Source: Pictodentalium vernedei (taxonomy: Eukaryota; Mollusca; Scaphopoda; Dentaliida; Dentaliidae). From it: DNA of 64,000 bases. The stretch covers positions 62,001 through 126,000 of the forward strand of contig JAUFNR010000073.1 of NCBI GenBank assembly GCA_031216915.1, written 5' to 3'. The position numbers and the translations under genes are program-made. Of the stretch, positions 1 through 10,645 are shown in pieces (the stretch's first letter is position 1; the number at the start of each line of letters is the position of its first letter). The notes below the pieces were generated by a model, which saw only the letters and a program-made list of their open reading frames with translations, did not search any database and was not told the origin of the DNA.

Positions 1-119
1 TGGAAAGCATGTACCCCTTGATTTTCCTGATATTTTCGTGTACTGTCTACGTGTACATGACATGTGTAGAGTATTTAATCTTCATTTCAACACAAACCAT
101 TATGATTTAATGATTGAAT

Positions 120-1106
120 ATGGCAACTGCAAATGTAAGAAGACATTTGTCTGAAGCAGAAATGTGGCGGGCTGTAGGGGGTGGTAGAGCAAGGGGCTAC
201 CCATCGTCAGGTTGGTGAAGCCCTTAGTGTGCACCATACGGTGATCACCAGAGCCTGGGCAAGATTTGAGCAGTATGGCACACCAGTAAGATGGCATGGT
301 GGTGGCAGAGACAGGGCAACATCTGCAGCTGAAGATGGGTTTTTGATCATTCAGGCCCATAGGAACCGCTTTGCCACAGCAACCCAGCTTTGCAGTGACC
401 TTCAGAATGTTTCGATGCAGACTCTCCGGGCAAGGTTGCACGAAGGTGGTCTCCTATCGAGAAGACCATGTATTTGCATTCCGCTGTCCCAGAATCACCG
501 CCAGGCACGATATGAATGGGCCATGGACCACGTTGGATGGACCAGAGAAGATTGGCAACCTGAGCATGACCACTACGGTGGAGAGTCAATCATGGTCTGG
601 GGCGGAATCAGCAGGGATGGAATTATAGACCTCTATGTCCTTGTACATGGTAATTTGACTGCACAGTGGTATATTGATGAGACCCTGGATGTCCACGTCA
701 GATTGTATGCAGGTGCAGTGGATGATAGATTCATTCTGATGAACGATAATGCCAGTCCTTATGTTGTCCGTGCTGTCTGGGAGTACCAACAGAGGAAAGG
801 GATTGAGAGTATGAACTGGCCAGCAAGATCCCCTGACCTCAATCCAATCGAACATGTCTGGAATGAGTTGCAGCCTGCAATTTCAGCCCATCCAGTCCAG
901 TCAAGAAGTGTCCAGTCCAGGAGCTTGGTGCCATGCTAGTCCAAGAATAGAACAACATCCCACAAAGGACCACCAGGAACCTGATTGGGAGCATAAGAAG
1001 GCTTTGTCAGTTAACAGTAATGGGTCTCATATTCGATATTGAACCCGTACCAGTTTGCTCCGTCAACTTTTTGGCAAATTTCAAAAATTTCCTTTTTTAC
1101 CATTAA
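120..1106 (+). pseudogene. Tc1/mariner-type DDE transposase, broken
   Basis: This is the remains of a Tc1-like cut-and-paste transposase. An N-terminal helix-turn-helix stretch (QVGEALSVHHTV) is followed by the family signatures NRFATATQL, MVWGGIS, GNLTAQWYIDE, NDNASPYVV and WPARSPDLNPIEHVWNEL. The last two carry the second and third catalytic acidic residues. The likely ATG is at 120, but a one-base shift in the G run near 177-181 moves the rest to another frame. Between WTREDWQ and the HYGGESIMVWGG motif (about 562-575) some 30-40 codons are missing, including the expected TDES segment with the first catalytic Asp. After about 890 the frame shifts again; a tail with an internal stop (LGAMLVQE, stop) runs to a stop at 1104-1106. 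Length is about 330 codons, near the family norm. I could not find matching terminal inverted repeats. Non-functional with high confidence. Confidence 0.88.
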
Positions 1107-1452
1107 TATCCATTTTCCATGGTTATCGTATTCAAAAGCTAAAAAATAATGTCAACCACAAATAAAATCTTAATTTCTATACTAAAATCATTAGATATAA
1201 TTAAATAAAAAATATATACACTTTTCATCACAATATTTCAACTAAAAAGTAAAACAGGTAGTTGGATATACTTGGTGCTTAGCAAACTTTGAGTAGTATA
1301 CTAAGTGCTATCTTTTTTCATTTTTGAAAATCATCATAATGGGAGCATTATAAACATTTTTGTTATTTTTGAAAAACTTTTCCTCCAGATATCTCATTCA
1401 GTTCGAGATATACATGCTGGGGAATTTGTATTACACAGATATAGTGGATCTT
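1107..1452. other. AT-rich sequence, nothing recognised
   Basis: This lies between the Tc1 remnant and the first TIR repeat. It has no coding signature, clear repeat or inverted repeat that I could support. It may include the 3' end of the Tc1 element, but no terminal repeat pairs with positions 1-119. Confidence 0.4.
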
Positions 1453-1833
1453 TAAGGCCACACAACATTTGTTTGTAAAATTGCATGTGGGTGGATGGTT
1501 TTTTATTTTATGTTTGTAATTATTTCTTTGCCATCAGAAGTTCATGCTCTTGGTTTGGTTTTTGTTTTAGGCCTCATAATCTACAGGATAGCATGGGTGG
1601 TGGTGTATTTCATCCCTTGAGTTCAAGGAGGCTTTGCAATGCTAAGGCATTGTAAAGCTTTGTTGCACTCAAGGACAAATTTCTCAGTTTTATTAACTTC
1701 GTTAAAATATCTGATATAAACCATTTAATTTTTATTTTTTTAAGTTTGCATTGGTTATAAAAAGAGAGCATGTGGCAGCCAAAAGGACCATGCGGGAGGG
1801 CATGAGAAACAGATTTTTAACTTTTTTAGGCCT
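1453..1833. repeat. TIR interspersed repeat (AAGGCC family), copy 1
   Basis: First of three copies in the window (also 2713-3113 and 43013-43432). Shared landmarks are GCATGTGGGTGG, TCTTTGCCATCAGAAGTTCA, the AGGCCTCATAATCTACA block and an inner pair of arms around CCTTGAG/CTCAAGG. The ends are inverted: AAGGCC at the left, and GCATGAGAAACAGA then TTAGGCCTAA at the right. No protein is encoded, so it is a non-autonomous MITE-like element. The superfamily is unassigned; a TAA-type duplication is possible but weak. Confidence 0.7.
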
Positions 1834-2405
1834 AATGAATGAAATTTCTGAGTTGAATTCACAAAAATTGATTTGAGTCAAGAATTACGGAGGCTAAAAT
1901 AAATTTTAGTGAACCAGGTTCAGAAATTTCGTAACAAATTGTGATGAATTGGATTTTCTTTTTATCACATATTGTATAAAACACTTTACATAATGAAATG
2001 GTTAAAAATGACTATTGCTATACACAAAAATCATCAACCAAATTATTTTTTCTAGTTTTGTCTAAAAACATAACTTATTACCCTCCACTGATACAAGCTC
2101 ATTGAGCATGTTCCGATGAGTGGTCAAAAGTTATGTTTTTGAAAACTGAAACTTTGTAGTTTATCAGAAAATATTTTATCCAGGCGATATTTCTGCAAAT
2201 ATTTTCTGCCAGTCTTTCTTGGTAGAAGTGTAATGAAAATGAATGACTTCAATAACATAAAAGACTGATTCACTACTACTTTTGAAACCAACACACTAAC
2301 AATGCTATGACATCATGCTGATTTCTGATGTCACATGTTTATTGGACATGTTACACACAATATTTCTATAATGAGATAACAGATGATGATTTAAGTTGAT
2401 TACAC
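1834..2405. other. Unassigned, with a decayed foldback remnant
   Basis: Mostly featureless AT-rich sequence. At about 2054-2146 the inverted arms AAAACATAACTT and AAGTTATGTTTT surround a GAGCATGTTCC-like centre. This looks like a very decayed copy of the TTAA foldback family that is intact at 34732-34983. Confidence 0.4.
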
Positions 2406-2653
2406 TTAACCCTTTGAACTCGTAAGACTGATATTTCAGTACAAGGCATACTTTTGTCCCATTTTTGTCTTATTATAAGAGATCTATACACGGGGCATTG
2501 ATGATGAAATAATAACATCAGTCTGCAGCCAGTTGGCTGCAGACTGCAGTTATTATTTGATGTTCCCTGTATATTGATATTGGACTGACCCATCTCACTC
2601 TAAGTGTACACAAAGGCAATACCATTCCAGGAAATGAGTGTTTGAAGGGTTAA
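2406..2653. mobile_element. TTAA-flanked foldback MITE
   Basis: TTAA at 2406-2409 and 2650-2653 flanks inverted ends that begin CCCTTTGAAC and CCCTTCAAAC. TTAA target sites with CCCT-like termini are typical of piggyBac-type elements. The middle is a palindrome of about 25-bp arms (2507-2558) centred on GTCTGCAGCCAGTTGGCTGC. There is no coding capacity. The interior differs from the GGAACGAG foldback family seen elsewhere in the window. Confidence 0.65.
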
Positions 2654-2712
2654 GTAAATACACTTGAGTATGAAAAGGTACAGACATATATTGGAATGGC
2701 CACAGGTTTTAT

Positions 2713-3113
2713 TTAAGGCCCCACAAAGTAAATCTTCTGTTTCTCAGGCCAGTTTTTGTAAAATTGCATGTGGGTGGGCAGTTTTCTATTTTATTTTTCA
2801 TTTTTGTATTTATTTCTTTGCCACCAAAAGTTCATGTTCTTGGTTTGTTTTATGTTTTAGACCTCATAATCTACAGAATAGCATGAGTGGCGGTGTATTT
2901 CATCCCTTGAGGCAAAGAAGGCTTTGCGACGCTAAAGCATTGCAAAGCCTTGTTCACTCAAGTGACAAATTTATCAATTTTATTAACATGGGTAAAATAT
3001 TTGACATAAACCATTTAATCTTTACTTTTTAAAATTTGCATTTGTTATAAATTGAGAGCAATTGTGGGGGCCAAATGGACAAAGCGGAAGGGCCTGAGAA
3101 ACTTTTTTAAGCC
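2713..3113. repeat. TIR interspersed repeat (AAGGCC family), copy 2
   Basis: The same element as 1453-1833. This copy keeps the fuller left terminus: AAGGCCCCACAAAGTA, then CTGTTTCTCAGGCC. The right end has GGGCCTGAGAA and then a run into AAGCC, so the termini are imperfect inverted repeats of about 35 bp. The apparent reading frame here is a by-product of the repeat. Confidence 0.7.
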
Positions 3114-3399
3114 AAATGAGATATTAGATGTTGATTTAACTTGTTTACATTCAAGTACATACATTTGAGTATGAAAAGGTGCAGGCATATATTGGAATGG
3201 CTACAATTTTTGTTTAATATGGGTTTAATGTATTATGTGACAAGACAAATGAACTGTGTATAACATTCTACATGACCCACTAGGTAAATTATACATTTTT
3301 AAAATACTCAAGAGATAAAATAAACAAGAGTAATGCGGAGCATGGCATATTCCCTTGATGGTGTCATAATAGGGTAGGTAAGTCTCTCTGGGGCATAAC

Positions 3400-4350
3400 C
3401 AAAATCAAAAGGAAGCTTCCTCTAGACACCAACAATGCATCACAAACGAATAAAATTGATTTGAGTCAGCATTCATTAGTTACTGGAAACCAAATTCAAG
3501 TTGGCTGCCATGGAAGTCATAATGAATTGGCCACTGGTGGCCATCTTGGTTCAGATGACTGATCCAAAATTGAAAGGAAGCTTTCTGTAGACACCCAAAA
3601 TGCATAATCAAAAAATAAAATTGTGTCGAATAAGCATTCATTTGTTATTAGATGGAAAACAAATTCAATATGGCCACCACGACAGCCATATTGAATTGGT
3701 TATCTGATCCAAAATCGAAAAGAAGCTTCCTCTAGACACCAATAATGCATAACCAAACAATAAAATTGATTCAAGTCAGTATTCATTAGTTATTGGATGA
3801 AAATCAAATTCAAGATGGCCACCATAGAAGCCATAATGAATTGGCCATTTGTGGCCATCATGGTTCAGCTGACTGGAAGCTTCCTCTAGACACCAACAAT
3901 GCATAATTAAAAAAAAATAAAAATGATTTGAGTCAGCATTCATCAGTTATTGGATGGAAACCAAATTCAATATGGCCTTCATGGCAGCCATATTGAATTG
4001 GCTAGCTGATCTGAAATCAAAGGGAAGCTTCCTCTAGACACCAATAATGATGAATAATCAAAAATTGAAATTGATTCGAGTCAGTGTTCATTAGTTATTG
4101 GACGGAAACCAAATTCAAAATGGTCACCATGGAAGCCATAATGAATTGGCCACTGGTGGCCATCTTGGTTCAGCTGACTGGTCCAAAATCAAAAGGAAAC
4201 TTCCTCTAGACACCATAAATGCATAATTAAAAAATAAAAATGACTTGAGTCAGCATTCATTAGTTATTGGATGGAAACCAAATTCAATATGGTGGCCATG
4301 GCGGCCATACTGAATTGGCTAGCTGGACCAAAATCGAAAGGAAGCATTAT
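3400..4350. repeat. Dimeric tandem satellite block
   Basis: Roughly six monomers of about 145-170 bp sit in direct tandem. Each contains GAAGCTTCCTCTAGACACC, then AATGCATAA, TTGAGTCAGCATTCATTAG and TATTGGATGGAAACCAAATT. Two variants alternate. One ends in GGCCATCTTGGTTCAGCTGA (near 3540, 3858, 4153); the other in CATATTGAATTGGCTAGCTG (near 3690, 3990, 4310). The true higher-order unit is therefore about 305-320 bp. In the second variant a short palindrome (AATATGG...CCATATT) sits in mid-monomer. The array decays into unique sequence after about 4350. Confidence 0.85.
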
Positions 4351-5024
4351 CTAGTCAACCAAAAGTTACCCCTTAAATTAAGATTAGTTCAAATAAGCGG
4401 TTCTTTAGGTATTGGACGGAAACCAAAAGTTAATGGATGGACAATTGCAATAGGCAGACATGGTGAAAACATAAAAAGAAAACCAAACTTAGAACATTAC
4501 CGAGGCTTACTAATGAAAAAATTAATGGTAAGATGGCAGAATGTCACAATGGAAAGAAATAATTTTTTAAAGTCTAGGTTATTCTATTATCTATTATACG
4601 TGATAGCATATAATACCCAGTTTAGTCATATATACCCTTCCAACACAAAACAATTTATCATTTGTTCAACAGAAATTTGTAATGTTAACTGTATTCTGAT
4701 CAATGAGAAAGTGCCTAAAAACAAACCACCAATTCCTATCTTTTACAATATTTAGCAAAATAAAATCCAATATTAATGACATAACCAAGCCTGAATATAA
4801 ACAACCTGTCATTTGCAAAATGAGGACCCCAGTGGGTGAATTTGCTGATGCTATCTGTTGAATAAATGTGAGATCTTTTCATCTCAAATATCGCCATTGA
4901 AATTTTATTATTTTTGGCAATTTGCCTCAAAAACACAGCTTTGGACAAATTAGAACAAGCTTGATATGCTCATTTCAATGAGAGGTCATATGCTATGCTT
5001 TTCAGACAACAATGTTTGTTCATT
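4351..5024. other. Unassigned sequence with weak inverted repeat
   Basis: An open frame that starts in the satellite and runs to 4755 has no recognisable domain and looks fortuitous. Around 4924-5008, arms resembling CTCAAAAACA and ATGCTTTTCAGA suggest another decayed TTAA foldback remnant. Nothing else is supported. Confidence 0.35.
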
Positions 5025-5309
5025 TGTTTATTTATTGTGGTTGAACCACACTTTCAACAGCCAGAAAGTTTTATGGGTGGTGGAAGCTAGAGTACCCAGA
5101 TAGAACCAGTGAGCAGTTGCAAGCAACTCTCAAACTCTCCAACATGCTAACTCTGCACAAGCAGACTTTGGAGCAGTTGAAGGCAAGTGCACCATCAACA
5201 TGTAGTAGTACAAGCCTTAGTACACTGCACCACCATGTCACCTTGTGGGCAATAGGGTTAACCTCTGACCTTCTGTTCTGAAGTCAAATGCCCTAAACAC
5301 TGCACTCCT
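5025..5309 (-). mobile_element. SINE, old diverged copy
   Basis: The tail side (TTTATTTATTG) is at the left and the degraded tRNA-like head (revcomp of CACTGCACTCC) at the right. In between are the body landmarks shared with better copies: TTTTATGGGTGGTGGAAGC, AGTACCCAGATAGAACCA, CAACTCTCAAACTCTCCAAC and TAGTACA. Divergence is the highest of the SINE copies here, and no target duplication is visible. Confidence 0.7.
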
Positions 5310-5398
5310 TTGGCAATTAAATGTTAATGTTAAGAAATAATCAAATTTGAACAATGTTTTAATGAATCGCATGGGGCAGATATGGCCATTACAGAATG

Positions 5399-5632
5399 GT
5401 GATCACAGGCCTTTAAAAATTGAAAATTTACTTAACCTGAAATTTGGGTCAGCAAAAAAAAATTGTTTAACCCATTTTTTTTTACCTTAACCCATTTCCC
5501 TTTTTCAGTTGATGTTTCACATTACAGAAAAGAACTTGCACGAACAGAATAAAAGATAAGCCACAGGACGTTTGCTCAAATGGTGCACAAACTAAACGCT
5601 AGTTCATGCAATTTTTAAAGGCTTGTGATCAC
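5399..5632. mobile_element. Short TIR MITE (GTGATCACAGGCC ends)
   Basis: A 24-bp terminal inverted repeat at 5399-5422 begins GTGATCACAGGCCTTTAAAA. The inverted copy at 5609-5632 differs at one position. The 234-bp element has no coding capacity. A reliable target duplication is not visible. A single similar end (GTGATCACAGGCCTT) occurs alone near 24588. Confidence 0.75.
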
Positions 5633-6242
5633 AACAGTGGAAAGAGAATTTTGATCCAATCATGACACAGTCATGATCTGGTCAATTTCTCACTCCGTTT
5701 TTCTCCTCACACTTTAGAATCTAGCATGTTGAAACAGAAATGGAGGATACTGAATTTCAGAGAATAGTTTCATTTGTTTTTATTGATTCGGTTTTTCTTT
5801 TGCAGTATTTTGTTTTATGAAATCTTGACCCACTGATATTAGGGCTATCACGATTAATCGAATAAACGATTGTCGATCGGTCATGCCAAAATCGATAAGT
5901 ATTTTTCGTTGTCGAAAAAATCGATAAATTTTACCCCATTTTAGACGTTTAATAATTAAAAAAAAATTTGATGAAAAAACTATTGTCTCTAAAGGTAAAA
6001 AGTCAAGAACATTGACATTTAACCCCAAAAAGCCGTTAGAAGCATTTATGTCTTTTAGGTACATTCAAACCTATCAAAGCTTTGAATGTACCTGAAAGAG
6101 GATTGTCTTCGTTGTTTACCTGAGGTAGGTCAACAGACTTGAACTTCATTTTTAATTACTTCAAAGAGAGGGAGTGGTCATCCAGGTACGATTAATCGCT
6201 TATTATCAATTATTTGCGATGATTAATCAATTCCAAAATTAA

Positions 6243-8799
6243 ACAAGAGGCCCAGGGGGCCTGAGGGCGCTCACCTGACATGGTAGTCTAAATATCAAAC
6301 CAGGGACGTGAATAAGCTGCATACGCCCCTCCTAAGAAAAGCATATACCAACTAGATGAAGCGATTGTCCCACCCGGACCCCAAATTTTCAGTGTAAAAA
6401 AAATATTTTTTTTTTGTCTTAAAATTGACCGAAACGCATAAAAAACAAAAAAAAAATTTCCAGATTTTGGTCCAAAATTTTCTAAGTCCCACCCAGACCC
6501 CAAATTTTCAGTGTAAAAAAAAATTTTTTTTGGGGTCTTAAAATTGACAGAAACACATAAATGAAAGTGTCAATGACACTGTAGCTCAACTTGACAAACT
6601 TGAACTTGGTAAGTTATAAATGAAATGGCAAAATTGAAGATCATTGGTACCAATGTCATTTTTTTTGCCAGTGGCAACACTTTTTGACAGAAACCGAAGA
6701 AAATCGATAGCTCCCATCTAGAGGCCTCCCCAAACAAGCATGCTAGGTTTCAAAGCAATCCAATCATAAATGTGCCCTGTAGGGTGTACAAAAGGGAAAT
6801 ATTGTGCTCTGACTAGACTAAATTCTAAGAATGTTGGCCGTGGCAACATTTTTTGCCGGAAATTGAAGAAAATCGATAGCTCCCATCTAGAGGTCACCCT
6901 AAATAAGCATACCAGGTTTCAAAGCAATCAAATCATAAATGTGCCCTGTAGGGTGTGCCAAACGGAAATATTGTGGTTTGACTAAACTAAGTTCTAAGAA
7001 CGTTGGCCGCGGCAACATTTTTTGACGGAAATTGAAGAAAATCGATAGCTCCCATCTAGAGGTCACCCCAAACAAGCATGCCAGGTTTCAAACAATCAGA
7101 TCATAAATGTACCCTGTAGGGTGTGCCAAAGGGAAATACTGAGTTTTCTGACTAAACTAAGTTCTAAGAACGTTGGCCACGGCAACATTTTTTGACGGAA
7201 ATTGAAGAAAATCGATAGATCCCATCTAGAGGTCTCCCCAAACAAGCATACCAGGTTTCAAAGCAATCTGATCATAAATGGGCCCTGTAGGGTGTGCCAA
7301 AGGGAAATATTGAGGTCTGACTAAACTAAGTTCTACGAACGTTGGCCGTGGCAACATTTTTTGCCAGAATTGAAGAAAATCGATAGCTCCCATCTAGAGG
7401 TCACCCTAAATAAGCATACCAGGTTTCAAAGCAATCAAATCATAAATGTGCCCTGTAGGGTGTGCCAAAGGGAAATATTGTGGTTTGACTAAACTAAGTT
7501 CTAAGAACGTTGGCCGCGGCAACATTTTTTGACGGAAATTGAAGAAAATCGATAGCTCCCATCTAGAGGTCACCCGACACAAGCATACCACGTTTCAAAG
7601 TAATCTGATCATAAATGCGACCTGTGAGGTGTGCCAAAGGAAATTGTGGGCGTACGTACTAACGTACGTACGTACGCCGACGGACGAGAAGTGATGGCAA
7701 TAGCTCAGCTTGACTTTGTCAAGTTGAGCTAAAAACAGAAAAAAAAATTTTGGATTTTGGGCCAAAATTTTCTAAGTCCGGAACTGGGCCCCAAATTTTC
7801 AGCCTAAATATGAACCCAGGGACTTGGCTTGAACAAACTTGAATCTCTCCCCCCCTCCCCCCCCCCCTCCCCCCCCAAGGATGCTGCATAATATCAAAAG
7901 ATTCTTATTGGTAGATCTGAAGAAGAAGATTTTTAAACAATATTCCTCACACTGCACTAATTTAAACATTTGGGCTCCCATAGAGAGCCCAAATATCGAC
8001 TCAGGAAATTGATTTCAATAAACATGTGAAACAATCTTCCAAAGATGTTATATGTGAAATTTGAAAGCTTTTGGAGCAGTGGTTTGGGAGAAAAGTAGTC
8101 TTACATGTTTTTCCCATTATTCACACTGTTAAAAATGCTGACTCAGCACTTTTTCAAAGTCCCCATAAAGTACCCCATGATAAAACCGATAGCAATTTTT
8201 TTTTACCATTCCATTCTGTTGGTCCTAAGGAAACTTCACAACAAATAAGAATTCTCAGTGCCGTGTAGTTTTGGAGATATGGGCATTTTAATTTTTTTCT
8301 ATTTTTAGCTCCTGTGGTTCCCATAGGGCAACAGGAAAAATATTTTTTGCATAAATTAAGTACTTATGACCCAATAAGCCCTCATATCAAATTTGATCGA
8401 AATCTGCCTCTCGGTTTCAAAAATAGAAATTTTGGGAGGGGCAAATATTCTTGCCCCTCCCATTACGACGCCAAATATAGCCCCACAAACTTCTCTTGAA
8501 CAAATCTGAGTCTACACCTCAAAAGGAAGCTGCACACAAAATATCAAGTCTCTGCTACTGCTGGTTCATGAGAAGAAGATTTTTTAAGATTTCAGCACAC
8601 TTTTTGGGTGTGGCCCTACCAATGGGCGAGGCAACTTGATCTGAACAAAATCAAATTGCGATGTCATAACAAACTATTATCTCAAATATCAATTAAATTG
8701 GTTCAGAGGTTTGGGAGGAGAAGACACAAACACCATGTTCACGGACGACGGACAGTGAGTGATCACTATAGCTCTCCTGACTAAAAGTCAGGTGAGCAA
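6243..8799 (+). mobile_element. Tandem-core element, family B (copy B1)
   Basis: The start is ACAAGAGGCCCAGGGGGCC with CGCTCACCTGA. The body has B-type monomers (AAATATGAACCCAGGGACTT, GGATGCTGCATA, ATCTGAAGAAGAAGATTTTT). An ACGGACGACGGACAG stretch near 8741 precedes the 3' hairpin AGCTCTCCTGAC...GTCAGGTGAGC (8770-8797). The CTCACCTGA near the 5' end pairs with TCAGGTGAG of the hairpin, a subterminal inverted repeat like that of Helentron-associated elements. It encodes nothing. Family A copy A1 (6562-7734) is inserted inside. A 7.8-kb C-rich run has expanded from the CCCCCCTAAGG part of a monomer. Confidence 0.7.
6562..7734 (+). mobile_element. Tandem-core element, family A1 (copy a)
   Basis: The 5' end is TGAAAGTGTCAATGACACTG, then TAGCTCAACTTG. 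Six or so monomers of about 168 bp follow, each with GATAGCTCCCATCTAGAGGT, CAAACAAGCATACCAGGTTT, AATCATAAATGTGCCCTGTA and ACGTTGGCCGCGGCAACATT. A CGTACG run and GACGGACGAG come next, then the 3' hairpin TAGCTCAGCTTGAC...GTCAAGTTGAGCTA (7701-7731). The host DNA is recognisable: CACATAA...AAACAGAAAAAAAAATTTT is the B-type sequence seen uninterrupted at about 6435-6465, so the boundaries are supported by an empty site. Confidence 0.8.
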
Positions 8800-9525
8800 A
8801 CAAGAAGAATGTTACTAAGGCAACACATGCCACCACCCCCCCCCCCCCTTGTGACCTTCACCTTGCAGATGCAGCTGAAACTATTATACATGACACACCT
8901 TCTGATTGTCCTTAATATTTGTAAAAAATTTAACAATTGTATTATGATTCGTTTCTGAGTTATGGCTGAGACACGAATATTGGCCGATTTTTAGTGTGAC
9001 CTTGAAATGTGACCTTGACCTTGAATGTACGAACCCGGCTATGGTGTGTGACTCATCCTCCCATGGTCCTTTCTAATCGTGTGAAGTATGATGACTGTAG
9101 CCCTAATAGTTTTGGAGTTATGCTTGAGACACGATTTGTGACCCTGAACATATGAAGGTCAATTGCGACCTTCACATTGCAGATGCGGCGGAAAGTATTA
9201 TACGCGACACACCTTCTGACTGTCCTTAACATTTGTAAAAAGTTTAACAATTGTACTATGATTCGTTTCTGAGTTGTGGCTGAGACACGAATATTGACCG
9301 ATTTTTAGTGTGACTTTGAAATGTGACCTTGACCTTGAAGGTACGAACCCGACTATGGTGTGTGACACATCCTCCCATGGTCCTTTATAATTGTGTGAAG
9401 TTTGATGACTGTGGCCCTAATAGTTTTCGAGTTATTGGCTCGGACACACACACACACACACACAGACGGACAGACACACACACTTCAATCACTATATGCC
9501 ACCCGACTTAAGTTGGGGGGCATAA
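8800..9525 (+). mobile_element. Tandem-core element, family F
   Basis: It begins directly after the B1 hairpin. ATGCCACCACCCC near the 5' end pairs with the 3' hairpin TATGCCACCCGACTTAAGTT...GGGGGGCATA (9495-9523). The body has two monomers of about 330 bp with TGTGACCTTGACCTTGAA, GACACACCTTCTGACTGTCC and TTTCTGAGTTGTGGCTGAGA. An (AC)n run with AGACGGACAGAC precedes the hairpin. No coding capacity. Confidence 0.7.
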
Positions 9526-10080
9526 AAATCGTGACAGCCCTAACTGATAGAAGTGTACCACAACAAGATCATGATCTGATCGTAAGCTGATCGAGAAAGA
9601 CGACACTTATCTTATCACAGTACTGTACGTTAGATATAGCATTAAAAGTCAAATCACACTAAAATTGTGATGAATAGTTTCATATTTGCTTACTACTAAA
9701 ACAAAGTATAGTTCAGGTCTCCAAGATGGGTATTTACAAGTTAGATAGGTTTCTAACAATCAAGTACAAGAAGCACCAACAAACTTTCAGTTCATGGACA
9801 ACTCTTATTACTTCAGTCTATTTTTCAGATTTATTTATTTTTTTATGTCTGAAGGTCTCTTTCCAATTCTGCATTAAAAGCTCTATCATAATCATTTATT
9901 CATTTCTTGGTTTTCATCTCCTAAAAAATGTTGCTAGCAGATATTCCTGCCCAGGACACAAAATCTCTTGTCCTTGAAATGTGTATAATTTGGGCACATT
10001 TAACCAATTTTTCTCCCTTTAAATAGAATGGCCTTTTCACCAATGATTTCTTGAGTTAAATTTAAATGATTTTTTCATAT

Positions 10081-10120
10081 AATCTAGTCATGGCTGCTTT
10101 GAAGCAGCCATGACTAGATT
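10081..10120. repeat. Near-perfect 40-bp palindrome
   Basis: Two perfect 19-bp arms (AATCTAGTCATGGCTGCTT and its complement) are separated by only TG. Nothing around it looks like a transposon end. Confidence 0.9.
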
Positions 10121-10378
10121 TTAAGAAAAATATTTTTAAAATACTCAGCAGGTTAAGAGTTTAGTTTAAACATATTTTATTGCATCAAAAGTACAAAATG
10201 GATTGGAGGGCAAGTGCATACCACTTAAGCATCCCTCCTCTCCAAAGGTAATACAATTTCAATTAACTACTGGCGACATACATTTGTAAACAAAAATGTA
10301 ACTGTACAAAAGAAACGAACAAAAACTTGAAAAGTTAGTAAGTAATAACATGAAAAAACTACCGAATATGAAGGTAGA

Positions 10379-10399
10379 AGAGAGAGAGAGAGAGAGAGA
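10379..10399. repeat. (AG)n microsatellite
   Basis: About ten AG repeats followed by a short A run. This is a simple dinucleotide repeat, probably formed by slippage. Confidence 0.9.
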
Positions 10400-10645
10400 A
10401 AAAAAAGTGAAATGGAAGTGGTCAAAATGTGAGGCTGAGGCAGTTGACTGTAAAGCAATTATGATCTAAACTTTTTGTAACCTAAAAATATACTTGCAAA
10501 TCAGTCTCAATACGAATATACCACGTATTCATTCAGCATAAGTCCCTGGTGCCTGTGCTCATTTGATAGCAACTAAAACAGCTGTGTATATGTATATAGA
10601 TATAGTTGAGATAGCTATGTGTAAGTATATAAATATTCACACCAG

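Larger units (their letters stand above)
5840..9542. mobile_element. hAT MITE with 8-bp TSD, split by nested insertions
   Basis: The left end TAGGGCTATCACGATT (from 5840) and the right end AATCGTGACAGCCCTA (to 9542) are inverted repeats. Flanking 8-mers ACTGATAT (5832-5839) and ACTGATAG (9543-9550) match at 7 of 8 bases, as expected for a hAT target duplication. Only about 5840-6241 and 9526-9542 look like the original MITE, including GATTAATC motifs near 5851 and 6219. The 3.3 kb between is later tandem-core insertions. No transposase is present, so it was mobilised in trans. Confidence 0.8.
9543..10645. other. Mostly unassigned; palindrome and (AG)n inside
   Basis: Apart from the palindrome at 10081-10120 and the short (AG)n at 10379-10399, I see only AT-rich sequence. 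Small open frames here have no domain signature. Confidence 0.4.

Noticed and set aside
4267..4755. 162-residue open frame read as a gene
   Set aside because: It begins inside the satellite block, has Asn/Lys/Ile-rich composition set by AT-rich DNA, and shows no domain.
6690..7640. CRISPR-like array of spaced repeats
   Set aside because: Monomers are about 168 bp and homologous throughout, with no short repeat/unique spacer pattern; this is a eukaryotic tandem-core element.
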